DNA from: Apostichopus parvimensis
Taxonomy: Eukaryota; Echinodermata; Holothuroidea; Aspidochirotida; Stichopodidae
Reading direction: 5' to 3'
Length of the DNA stretch: 64,000 nt
Assembly (NCBI GenBank): GCA_000934455.1
Contig: KN889082.1
Span: 5,746 to 69,745, forward strand
Positions within the stretch are counted from its first letter, which is position 1; the number at the start of each line of letters is the position of its first letter. The notes below the pieces were generated by a model. It saw nothing but the letters and a program-made list of their open reading frames with translations. It did no database searches and had not been told where the DNA came from. A program made the translations under genes and the position numbers. This document shows, piece after piece, positions 9,223 through 18,840 of this stretch.

Positions 9223-10434
9223 ATTTCTTATGCATACATGAGGTACCTTCAAATCATGAACGTGAAATTGTCAATGTAAATCGCATTAAGAACTTTCACC
9301 CGGAGCATGAACTTTACTTTGTTCCTAATAAAGCATACATGGTACAATCGCTGGCAATTGACAGCGATGATGAAACAGATGGATTCACAGTTACAGGACC
9401 GGGACTCTTGGTACAAGGCACAAATTTATTGTTGGCAGGTAAGTTGTATTTGTACTTGTTGAAATTGTTGGCTAGTCTATATGCATGTGTGCTATCATGT
9501 CCAATGCAATTTACATAGTATCATTAACTGTTGTTAGTTTGCCTCTTTTGTTTGTGCACCTACACAAATTAATCTATATCACCGTAGCATCCCACTAACC
9601 TCACACTCATTCCAAATGTGCAACTTCTTTTTTGTCATTGACTGTTTTGTTTATTTTACCCTCAAAGTTCACCATTAACTATTTTCTTACCAGTGATGCT
9701 TCGTCAGCTGGTTAATTTTGGCAGATTAGCCTAAATAATATTCTATATAGTGGCAGAGCCCTTACAAGGAAAAACTTGTACATGGCGTGTAGCATTATAC
9801 CCGTATTGCCCTTTAAGGAAAAATAAAGGAAAATAGTACTAAGAGCGAGGCAGACCTTAATTTACAACAATTGGAGTTTCTTGGCAATTAAATTTCTTTC
9901 CATTAATAAATGTTAAGGTGGATATTATCCAATATGCAATAACATAATTTGTTTCTTGTATAAAGCAATGATAACTTAAGTGAAAAATTAAGCCAAGAAC
10001 TATTTTTCAATAATAATTTTGCACTGTTTTTGGACCGTGAGTTAAACGAGCAATCAAAATGTTGATACATGTCTACCATGCACTGAGATGCATTATGTGC
10101 CAACCTATAGTGGCACTCTGCTTAGTGTAAATATCTACTCTGGCAGCCCTGGGACCCACATCTCACTAATCAAAACTTGGGAGCTATGATGTATGTATTA
10201 TATATATATTTATATGATAGTGAAATAAAAGTTTGTTTGTATAGTAAAAAAGTTTGATTAATCAACCATGAACACCTGCTTGACACCATCTGTTTTTTCT
10301 TCTCTTCTGTAGCATGCTATGAAGATCGGCTGAAGAGGCAGAACCTTTGTAAGGATGAATTTCCCATCGAGGAAAAGAAGTTTACAAAATTTATATCTAG
10401 GGAGGGGAGGGATGGACGGTTTGTCTTCTTTTGA
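9223..10434 (+). CDS. Last two exons of an unrecognised spliced gene
   Basis: Exon a runs from about 9,223 to 9,438 and ends GCAG before GTAAGT. Exon b is 10,313-10,434, after the acceptor TCTTCTGTAG. The frame carries across (phase 1) and stops at TGA 10,432-10,434. The joined product of roughly 110 residues contains HPEHELYFVPNKAYMVQSL, an acidic DSDDETDG stretch and a charged C-terminus (KDEFPIEEKKFTKF). No signal peptide or membrane segment is visible. The left border of exon a coincides with the truncated end of the L2-like LINE, so the LINE may have replaced the natural acceptor or the upstream exons. I do not recognise the family. Function unknown; may be a decaying gene. Confidence 0.5.
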
Positions 10435-10861
10435 GATGTTTCACCTTACTACAATGGTGTGCTTTTACTTTCATTATATATACATTTGCTTTTGGGACCA
10501 GAACGTATTCTTAAATATCTTGCCAAAAAAACTGTTACATTCCATTCGTATTTTTAATCTATATGTTGGTTTTTTGGAAATTCATACTATAGGAATATTT
10601 ATTTCATAACTTATACTTCAGATTCCTGCCAGTATATTTCACCTTGCCTTTTATTTTATTTGTATTTCTTAAATAAGTTTCAGCAAAATATACTCAGCAA
10701 TGTAATGTTTTATTAAAATTGTAGTAGGTTTCACATTTTCTTAATATATTTAGTTCTACAAACAACATATTTATACAAACAACAATATTTTCGCATCCCT
10801 CTATCCAATTGTCATATGTAATACTGAGCTCTTTTACCAAATAACCTTTAAATTTAAACCC
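10435..10861. other. 3' flank, no gene
   Basis: AT-rich sequence with several T-rich and ATTAAA-like stretches that could include the polyadenylation site of the preceding gene. No further exon seen. Confidence 0.4.
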
Positions 10862-11204
10862 TTAGGGGGTTCCCAACCAGGTCGAATATGGGACCAGTTG
10901 AGAATCCCGGTTCAACCTATTTAAAAATATAAGCAGTAAAACATAGTTGACCCAGTGGAACCCAGTAAAACATAGTTGACCCAGTAAAACATAGTTGACC
11001 CAGTGGAACCCAGTAAAACATAGTTGACCCAGTAAAACCAGTAAAACATAGTTGACCCAGTTGAACCAGTAAAACATAGTTGACCCAGTGGAACCCAGTA
11101 AAACATAGTTGAACCAGTTGGGAACCCCAGTTCACCCATTTGAACCTAGTTAAAATTTGTTCCAATTTCCATATAGAAAAGTTTAACTGGAATTTCCACC
11201 AGGG
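10862..11204 (-). repeat. Minisatellite, inverted partner of 4,757-5,155
   Basis: On the plus strand it reads as repeated CCAGTAAAACATAGTTGACC units (about 21-29 bp, at least eight). Reverse-complemented it gives the AACTATGTTTTACTGG units of the left block. The units here are much more alike than in the left block. The right border word GAATTTCCACCAGGGC is the complement of the left block's border. Confidence 0.8.
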
Positions 11205-11532
11205 CAGGAGAGACATGTCTTTAGCGCTTGTCCCCCCCCCCCCTCTTATGTCTCTATGACTAAGAGTGGGGTAAGTCTAAGGCGTCGAGTTCCGACGCAC
11301 CTACTGCCTCGGAGGGAGCTTCACGAGAGGGGGAATCTGGTGGGGTTCTACCCTCCCCTGCACCTGATTCGCCCTCCCCCGTCGTTGCAGACACCAACCC
11401 CGTGCCCACACCGCAAAGCGGACACGGGGTCTCCACCGGCTTCTCCCATCAACTCGTCCAGTTCCGTCCCGAGTCCGGCGCCGGTATCGCCAGATCCGGA
11501 GAGCTCTGTCTGACGGCGACTCCCGAGACTCT

Positions 11533-11724
11533 GTGATCATCGAGTCTCCGGAGGCTCTGTCTGACAGAGACTCGGTGATCATCGAGCCGAAACGTGTCAC
11601 TGGGACGAGCTGGTACGACGAGATGGGGGAGCCCTCTCTAAAAAGGTCGGCTTCAAGTGACGACTCGGACGACGATATGTCGTCTAGGGCGCGCTTGAAG
11701 CTTACAGAATCGTCGTCGGCGTAG
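11533..11724 (+). CDS. LINE family 2 ORF1 C-terminus
   Basis: A short open frame ending RLKLTESSSA. It contains EPKRVTGTSWYDEMGEPSLK and an acidic SSDDSDDD run, and matches 32,123-32,265 before the assembly gap. It is Pro/Ser/acidic-rich like the family 1 ORF1 tail but not alignable by eye. Upstream ORF1 sequence (11,256-11,513) is present in another frame. ORF1 stop and ORF2 ATG are 20 nt apart here, unlike the overlap in family 1. Confidence 0.65.
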   Translation: MIIESPEALSDRDSVIIEPKRVTGTSWYDEMGEPSLKRSASSDDSDDDMSSRARLKLTESSSA

Positions 11725-11744
11725 TTTTGCCTACTTGTCCTCTC

Positions 11745-13870
11745 ATGGCCCATACACTTGCAGTTGCCACTTTGAACTTGAATGGCATGAGGGATCATCG
11801 CAAGCGCAGTCGCATTTTCCAATATTGTAAGTCAATGGCGGTCGACTGCGTTTGCCTGCAAGAAACACATATTTTGGAAGAAGATGTCCCTCTATTGGCT
11901 TATGAGTGGGGTGGTGGGCTGCATGCTTCGTTTGGTTCGTCTTCATTCTGTGGCACTGTCAGGCGGGTTTTGTCACTAGGGTGGAGCGGACCACGAGGGA
12001 CGATTGGTTTGCATATTATTCAAGTATCCACAGGGCAATATCTCCCAATCGGTCTTCTGCTAGACGAGTTTTTTTGGACACGCTGCCTTCCTTTGTTACT
12101 GGTAGTGCACCATGTGTCATTGTCGGAGACTTTAACTGTGTCCCAGACTCGGGTCTTCATAGACTCGGGGCTTCTGTGTCTGCTGGTTCTGATGCTAGGA
12201 CACAGAACTGGACAGATTCACTTCGGCACACCTTTTAGCCGATGTCTGGAGGCATATGCACCCGTGTAGTACGGAGTATACGTGGGTGTGAGGCCTGACG
12301 GGGAAGATGCCTCCAGGATAGATCGAGTGCACGCGCCCGTTAGTTTTAAATTTTCGGGTTGCGTCACACTGAGCTGTCCGCTCTCTGACCACGACACTGT
12401 TGTAGCACGTTTTGTTTTGCCTTCCATTTTCCCGATCGGGCGTGTCCTGTGGAAGCTTTTTATTGTCAGATTCTTGGCGAGGCAGAGTTCCTTCAAGGTT
12501 TCGAAACCAGGTACAAAGGATGGCAAACATTGAAGCCGGCCTTTGCCTCTACATCCCAATGGTGGGATGATGTCAAGTTGCGCATCAAACGATACGCAAT
12601 TCAGTAGTGCGTGACCCGCGCACGGCGGCGGAGAGAAAAATTCTCCAAGCTGTGCGCGGAGGCGAAGTTTGGCGACCCCCTCGGCTGTCATCGCTTTGCA
12701 GACTTATCTAGATGAAAAGTACCACGGTGCCCGCGTCAGGGCCCGTGTCGAAGCGGTAGAGGCTGAGGAGCGCCCTTCACTGAGTTTTTACAAGTTCGTT
12801 AGCTCATCGACGGGTGACAAACGAGTCCCATCAGTGCGCGCTACTGATGGGACCGTGGTATGCGACCCTCAAGGCATTGTCCGCGTGTGCGAAGAGTATT
12901 ATTCGATTTTTTTTTTTACGCGTGGCAATGTCGACTTGTCGGCACAGGCCGAATTATTGAGGGGAATCTCCAAAACTGTTCCCCACGAGGGCAATGATAT
13001 TTTTTTTGGGGAGGGTGGGCGGAATAACCACTGTTGAGCTTTGGAAGGCGCTTTCGAAGATGAAGAATGGCAAGTCACCGGGTTCGGACGGGCTTCCGAA
13101 AGAGTTCTACCGAACCTTCTGGGCTATAATCGGACCCGACATCAGAGCCGTCTTCGAAGACGCCTTCCAAAACGGACTGTTAAACCAAAGTCAACGTCTG
13201 GGCATGACTTACTTTGCTGCCCAAGTTTGGGGACCCATTGGATCCTAATAACCTTGTTTAATGTGAACTACAAGTTGCTGGCTAAGGCTTGTGCAGTGAA
13301 GAGACATTGCATCCAGCAGAACTAGTGGTTGATGCGCGACTTGACCGACTTTGTTATTGAGCGTGATCTGCCATGTGCATTGATCCCTCTTGACCAGCAG
13401 AAGGTCTTTGACATGGTGGATCGCGTTTTTTAATGAATGTATTGGAGACGTTTCAGTTGCACCCACATTTTTGTAAATGGATCTCTCTTTTGTATCAGGA
13501 AAGTTTCAGTTGTGTGATCGTAAATGGGTTTTGTTCAGAGGTTTTTAACGTAGAGAGGGGGGTGCGCCAGTCTCCATTACTTTGTTAAGCGAGTCCCTCT
13601 CCCGTCTTTTGGAAAGGGACTACAGACTTGTTCCATTCGTTGTGCCAGGGGGTGCCAACGTGAAATGCGTTCAATATGCAGATGACGTCACGTGTGTGGT
13701 TTCGAGTCTGGGCTCCTTTCGTGCCCTCTCGCAGGATTTATCTATCTTTGAGAGAGCTACCGGGCGAAGTTGAATCCGGACAAGACAAAGGGCCTTCGCC
13801 TTGGTAGCTGGAGATCGGAGACTTGCCATTCGGTGCATCGTGGTCGGATCAGAATATCAAAATTAATGGT
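11745..13870 (+). CDS. LINE family 2 ORF2: endonuclease and reverse transcriptase, frameshifted
   Basis: Starts MAHTLAVATLNLNGMRDHRK. Endonuclease motifs: LNLNGMR, CVCLQETH, EWGGG, VGDFNCVPD (about 12,122) and SDHDTVV (about 12,388). The linker block ARTRRRREKL follows near 12,620. RT begins at GKSPGSDGLPKEFYRTFW (13,066-13,120) and includes an altered QKVFDMVD block and the YADD catalytic motif at about 13,675-13,686. At least five frame changes or stops are spread across it. The C-terminal third is present inverted just downstream. Clade assignment to Tx1/L1-like rests on the EWGGG endonuclease block and the CCHC C-terminus of the inverted part. Confidence 0.8.
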
Positions 13871-15163
13871 GCTTTCTACGTGACCCGCCATGCGGGATAC
13901 AAAACGTCACGGCCAAACGGCACTACCGAACCATCCCATACTGACAAAACGAAACTCAGGTCAAGCGAGCCAAAGAAAGTACATACGCCCACCGACCTGC
14001 AGAGACAAAACGCCCAACCCCCAACTCAAACATTCCAAAAACTACAAAAGGACGACCCGCACGCAGCGAAACGAAAAACCCCTCCCCAGCACACCAGCGT
14101 CCAAAAAAGGCAGCCCCAGATAAACGGCGAAAATCGCCTTCAATTTTAAGGCGAATGTCAGACTTCACCGCCTCCAGGAATGCCTGCCAACTGGCAAATT
14201 TCCCCCTGAAAACCACATTACATCTATTCCGCCAAACATGTTTTTTTACAATAGACCAAACAAAAATAATGCGGTGCAACACCGCAACCGAACAAACTGG
14301 AGGGTCTATCCCATATGAAATAAAGCCCTGCCCTACCGACCATGAACGGTCTCCCGTAACACGGTCGGTCCAGGTCTGGAACCACTCCCATAAGTTTAAT
14401 ACAAAGCAACAATGCCAAAAAACATGAGCGGTACTCTCTAAGCTGTCACAGCCGGTCCTTGGGCACAGTCCATCACCCAATCGCCAATGATATCTTTTTA
14501 GGTTGGTCACCAAGGCACCGTGTGCAATTCTCCATGCAAGATCACGGAGCCTGCAACCATTCAGCCTTGAATGCACCGAACGCCATACTTCGGCAGAATG
14601 ACGTCCCTGGACAAAAATTGCATTCAAGGCCCTATCCCGCAACGAACTGTGAACGAGGGCCGGCTGTGACAGGTCAACAGGGGGCAACTCAATCAGAGCG
14701 GAGCAAATGACACGCACCACCCTGCTTGGAGTACTACTATGCGGTTCTCTGTTGCTAAACTGCGCCGGGACCCATCGACGCAGGTGCAAACCGCCCCAAA
14801 AACGTAAAAAATATGAACAAGGCAACCCTGGGTCAGTTACCGCTACAAACAACTGCTTAAATAACAAAAAGGTCAATTTACTTCCCAGATGAACCACCCC
14901 TAACCCACCCTTCTCCAGTTTTTGGTACATTACCGCCCTTTTGACATGCTCTGTACCACCCGACCAAATAAATGAAAATATCGCTCTCTCCAACCGCACC
15001 AGGACGCGACGCGGAATTGGATACACCGCGCCCGGGTACCACAAGATGGGCGAAACAAAACGATTAATTACGGTGACTTTCCCTAGGATCGAAAGCCAGC
15101 GGGTGCCAAATGTTTTGAGCCTGCTCTCAAGTACAGCCTTCATGTTACCGAATACATACCATT
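13871..15163 (-). mobile_element. Inverted 3' third of the family 2 LINE
   Basis: On the minus strand it runs from AATGGT (15,158-15,163) to the 3' terminus GTCACGTAGAAAGC (13,871-13,884). The start point equals the point where the plus-strand part stops (AATGGT, 13,865-13,870). The pair therefore looks like one element whose 3' third was flipped in place rather than two random fragments. A ~30-bp deletion lies close to its 5' edge. Confidence 0.8.
13956..15143 (-). CDS. LINE family 2 ORF2 C-terminal region, 395 codons open
   Basis: An uninterrupted frame covering the RT thumb and C-terminal region. It includes FGTRWLSILGKVTVINRFV, IFSFIWSGGTEHVKRAV, LRDLAWRIAHGALVTNLKRY and a CCHC motif (CPRTGCDSLESTAHVFWHC), a hallmark of Tx1/L1-type ORF2 C-termini. 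The product would be the nucleic-acid-binding tail of ORF2. Nearly identical coding sequence occurs at 30,478-31,635 (minus) and 62,820-63,390 (plus). The absence of stops over 395 codons suggests recent activity of the family. Confidence 0.85.
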   Translation of the reverse strand: MKAVLESRLKTFGTRWLSILGKVTVINRFVSPILWYPGAVYPIPRRVLVRLERAIFSFIWSGGTEHVKRAVMYQKLEKGGLGVVHLGSKLTFLLFKQLFVAVTDPGLPCSYFLRFWGGLHLRRWVPAQFSNREPHSSTPSRVVRVICSALIELPPVDLSQPALVHSSLRDRALNAIFVQGRHSAEVWRSVHSRLNGCRLRDLAWRIAHGALVTNLKRYHWRLGDGLCPRTGCDSLESTAHVFWHCCFVLNLWEWFQTWTDRVTGDRSWSVGQGFISYGIDPPVCSVAVLHRIIFVWSIVKKHVWRNRCNVVFRGKFASWQAFLEAVKSDIRLKIEGDFRRLSGAAFFGRWCAGEGFFVSLRAGRPFVVFGMFELGVGRFVSAGRWAYVLSLARLT

Positions 15164-16451
15164 GATAGTATACTACATTCTATGATCAATTCCAAGGTAT
15201 TTTCAACACTAGACTTGAAGTCTGGGTTTTGGCAGTCTGTAAACGGCATTTGTTTGTCAGGAGGGCGTTTTTCAGTTTAAGAGATTACCTTTTGGATTGA
15301 GAAATGCTAGCCAAAATTGTTAAAATTTCATTGATATTGTCTTCAAACCTTTGAATGATAATTCTTGCAGACAGTATTATCCTTACATTGATGATATTGT
15401 CACTCATTCCCCTTCTATTAATGATCACTTTAGAGATTTAGATGCAGTTCTCTATTGTTTGAGAGAAGCTGGGTTGACAGTCAATCCCAGTAAATGTAAT
15501 TTATTATTCAGAGAAGTTAAATTTTTAGGGTATGTGCTTGATGGGCAGGGAATTAGATTAGATCATACTAAATGTAGTGCAGTTCAAAGTTCCTGCCCCT
15601 ACTGACAAGAAATCACATGAGCGGTTTCTTGGGTTAAGTGGATGGTGTGCGAATTATGTTAAAAACTATGCAACTATTGTTGATCCTCTAAACAACTTAA
15701 GACGGAACGGTGTCCAATGGCAGTGGACTGATAAGTGTGACAGAGCATCTACCCTCCTAAAAACAGAGATAGCTAAGTCTGTTTCTTTAACTATAGGAGA
15801 TTTTGAAAAACCATTCGAGGTTCATACCGATGCTAGTGGGGTCGGTTTACGTGCGGCCCTTATGCAACGATCTAAGGCAGGTGAACCTAAAGTTATTTCT
15901 TTTGCGTCTCGTTCTCTTATTTCACCTGAGAGGAATTATTCAACAACAGAACTAGAATGTCTAGCAGTGGTATGGGCTTTTGACAAGTGGCGGCCCTACT
16001 TAGAAGGTTCTAAATCAATTGTGTACACTGACCATCAGGCATTAGTTTGGTTGTTGAAAGGGAAAGCTTTGAAAGGGAGACTAGTAAGGTGGGCATTAAG
16101 ATTACAGGAATTTTACTTTTCAGTTCATTACAGACCAGGGGTTGAAAATGTGGTTCCAGATGCTCTTTCTAGGGCTGTCGTTTGTGCTATTGATTATGAC
16201 CCTTCTAAGCAGGTTAATTGGATCCAATGTGAAAGTTGTGAGAAATGGTTTCATTGGTTATGTTTCGGTCTCAATAAGGCTGAAGTAGATGCCATTGACA
16301 AGTATTTTTGCAGTTCTTGCATGTTAAATTCTCTACCTAAAATTCCAGATGTGGATCTGCATGAATCCCTCTTTATTCTTCCTGACAGAAACCTATTTAT
16401 AATTGAACAACACAACAACGCACAAGAATTTATACTTGACTTGAATTTATA

Positions 16452-16604
16452 CAGAACCATCCATAAACATTAATACATCATTGTCTAGTATAAACCTATA
16501 TGTGTTATCAATCACAGTAACCTTCAAAAACTGCTCCCTAATACTTGATAACACATATAGGTTTATACTAGACAATGATGTATTAATGTTTATGGATGGT
16601 TCTG
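16452..16604. repeat. 59-nt perfect inverted repeat, 35-nt spacer
   Basis: Positions 16,452-16,510 and 16,546-16,604 are exact reverse complements over 59 nt, separated by 16,511-16,545. It lies inside the Gypsy fossil between the PHD-like segment and integrase. It could be a template-switch snap-back, a palindromic insertion or an assembly artefact. Confidence 0.85.
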
Positions 16605-17631
16605 CAATTGGTAAAGTTGTTGTACCAACTAAACTAGTGAATGAAGTTATTGCTCACTATCATTCAACCCCTACTTGTCCCCTCTTAGGAATTAGGAAAA
16701 CAATTTCAAGGATAAAGGAAAAGGAAAGGAAAAGAAAATGAAATTTACTATTGAAAGTGTCATTAAGAGGTGTAGGCAATGCCAAGTGTCAAAACCTTTG
16801 TATTGCAAACCACCAGGGTTTATGGAGACTACGAATAGTACCCACCCTTGGGATGTGGTAGCCATGGACCTTGGTCCTTTTCCAGAAAGTACCGAAGGTA
16901 ACTTGTATGTTTTGGTAATGACTGATAATTTTTCTAGGTTTTCATTTTTTATAACCCTAAAGAGGGCAACGGGAAGGGTCCTGGCAGGGGTACTCAAGCA
17001 TGTATTTTATACATGGGGTAGCTGTAACACCCTACTCTCAGATAATGGGCCCCAAATTTTATCGAAATTTGTGTCTGGAATTTGTATATTCTGGGGTGTT
17101 AAAAGGTCATTCACAACCCCATATCATCCTCAAGCTAATTGGGTTGAAAGAGTGAATAGGAACATTGTTTCTATGTTATGTTGTTTTGTTGGTAACGATC
17201 ACACTCAATGGGATGTTCATATTTTCGAGTTTATGTTTGCGCATTGAATTCTCTCAGACATGACTCTATAGGTTTTACACCGGCATAATTGTTTCTAGGC
17301 CGTAAGATTGTTGGCCCTGGGGAATGGCTGGAATATAAATGTGAACCATTGAATCAGGAAGACACTAGTATTATGTTTTCATTGGCTACGAAAAATGTGA
17401 GTATACGGGCTGAGAACAACAAGTTTCATTTTGACCAAACAAGAAGAAATGTCCAGGTGGTTGTAGGTAGTAAGGTTCTAGTGGAGAAGCCCATACATGG
17501 TTACATCTCAATTATCTCCACTTACTTTTAGTCTGGAAGATGAGGCAATAGAGGAAGTAAGAATAGCCCATGCAGACCAACTAAAAATAAGAGTAAAAAT
17601 TCCTTTCTGCAATATCTTGAAGAGGGGGAGG

Positions 17632-18114
17632 ATGCAGAGATCATAGTCTAGTTCTCTCTAGTTTCCACCATTCAACCCTTTCACATGTGTTGCATGCCAG
17701 TACATTCCAATCATAGTAATTAATTAGTGATATGTACAGTACTTACCTGTAAACACATACCTTGCATATATTCTAGTAGAGGGTCATTGTTACTTACCTG
17801 TAGGTAAATACCTTACAGTCCTGTATGAATGCCTTAGGTACTGTTTTCTTTATAGTTGTTTCTAGAGTGGACCTTCCTGCATTTAAAGGACTCATATGTT
17901 TTGATTGGTTACTGGTATTTTTATTATCATTTTGATTGGTTGAAACACTGATGACCAGCCTGTGTCAGACTGGTCATCAGGTTCTTGTAAATAGTGTCAT
18001 AGAAAATACAGCAGAGTTGCACAGAACCCCAGAGTGTGCAGGTGTCTTTGTTTGTTCTTTGAGTTAGGTGTCTTTGTTTGTTCTTTGAGTTTTCCCACTC
18101 GTTCTCTACAAAGT
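17632..18114 (+). repeat. Probable 3' LTR of the Gypsy fossil
   Basis: Starts TGCAGAGATC directly after the purine-rich AAGAGGGGGAGGA and probably ends at TCTCTACA near 18,114. It includes a tandem duplication of a 26-bp unit (AGGTGTCTTTGTTTGTTCTT...) at about 18,040-18,090. No matching 5' LTR lies in the window, so the borders are inferred from TG...CA ends and the purine tract. Confidence 0.45.
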
Positions 18115-18840
18115 TATACCTCCAGTCCTAGGCTAGGTTTAATCTGGAGTATCTGTTATAGTCTGGAGTCAGTGCAGAGACGTTAGGCCTATACATGTAC
18201 GCCTTTTTATATATTACTGGTATTAATAGCCTAGGGTAGGCTACATTTTCATGTATGTAGACTACACACCCCACCATATCATCATTTGCATTACCCACTT
18301 ACTGACTGCTGCTAGTGCTAGGATCAGGAGGACTAGGTATACGTACATGTACATAGTATAGGCCTATGTCAAGTTATACCTCCAGTCCTAGGCTAGGTAT
18401 AATCAAGAGTCTGGAGTCAGTGCAGTGAGAGATCATAGATATTGCCGAAGGCCTAGTTCATCATCCCAATGGCCACAATCATCACATAAAGTATAGAGAT
18501 ACATACATACATACATAGAATGTAATGTATGGTATGTACATGGGCCTACCATATAGGGTATATAAACCCACTCAAATGTGACTTAAAATACATTTCACAC
18601 AGCAATAAAGTTCACCTGTCTCATCGCCAGTAAAGTTGTGACAAAAGGAATGCAGATAACTAACCTTTACTTCACTAAATCCGGAGTCTTTTATGGAATT
18701 ATTATCGCAGAAACACTGGTACACTGGTAAACGCATTTTCCGCCATGTTTTATCATTCATCCCAATCGTGACGTGTGGATGACGTTCCGAAGAGACGTGC
18801 TGTGATTGGCTATTGGCTATTCAATATACACAATGGTACG
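18115..18840. other. Intergenic; ~60-bp dispersed duplication
   Basis: The block beginning AAGTTATACCTCCAGTCC occurs at about 18,114-18,175 and again at about 18,370-18,425, in the same orientation. A (CATA)n microsatellite lies near 18,502-18,520. No gene recognised. Confidence 0.5.

Larger units (their letters stand above)
11243..13870 (+). mobile_element. Family 2 Tx1-like LINE, 5' two thirds (ORF1 tail plus ORF2 to RT)
   Basis: Contains the ORF1 C-terminal part (to the TAG at 11,722) and ORF2 from the ATG at 11,745 through endonuclease and reverse transcriptase. It ends at AATGGT, 13,865-13,870, within ORF2. The 3' third follows immediately but in inverted orientation (13,871-15,163). 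The sequence is broken by several frame changes. A closely similar copy occupies 31,599-33,511. Confidence 0.85.
15190..18114 (+). mobile_element. Gypsy-type LTR retrotransposon fossil (3' part)
   Basis: An old, broken LTR element on the plus strand, lacking its 5' LTR, gag and protease. Parts in order: end of reverse transcriptase (about 15,190-15,600), RNase H (about 15,780-16,180), a PHD-finger-like CxxC segment (about 16,210-16,330), integrase zinc and core region (about 16,640-17,250), a polypurine tract near 17,622-17,631 and a probable 3' LTR. It carries several breaks. The left edge abuts the flipped LINE at 15,163. Confidence 0.8.

Noticed and set aside
10862-11216. Repetitive protein (FTGSTMFYWV-type repeats) on the minus strand
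   Set aside because: Three frames are all open because the minisatellite lacks stops; there are no gene signals.
11243-15163. Twin-priming inversion
   Set aside because: Twin priming inverts the 5' part and leaves the 3' end outermost. Here the 3' terminus lies at the internal joint.
18572-18760. Small minus-strand frame with several Cys
   Set aside because: No splice context or homology that I recognise; near repeats.
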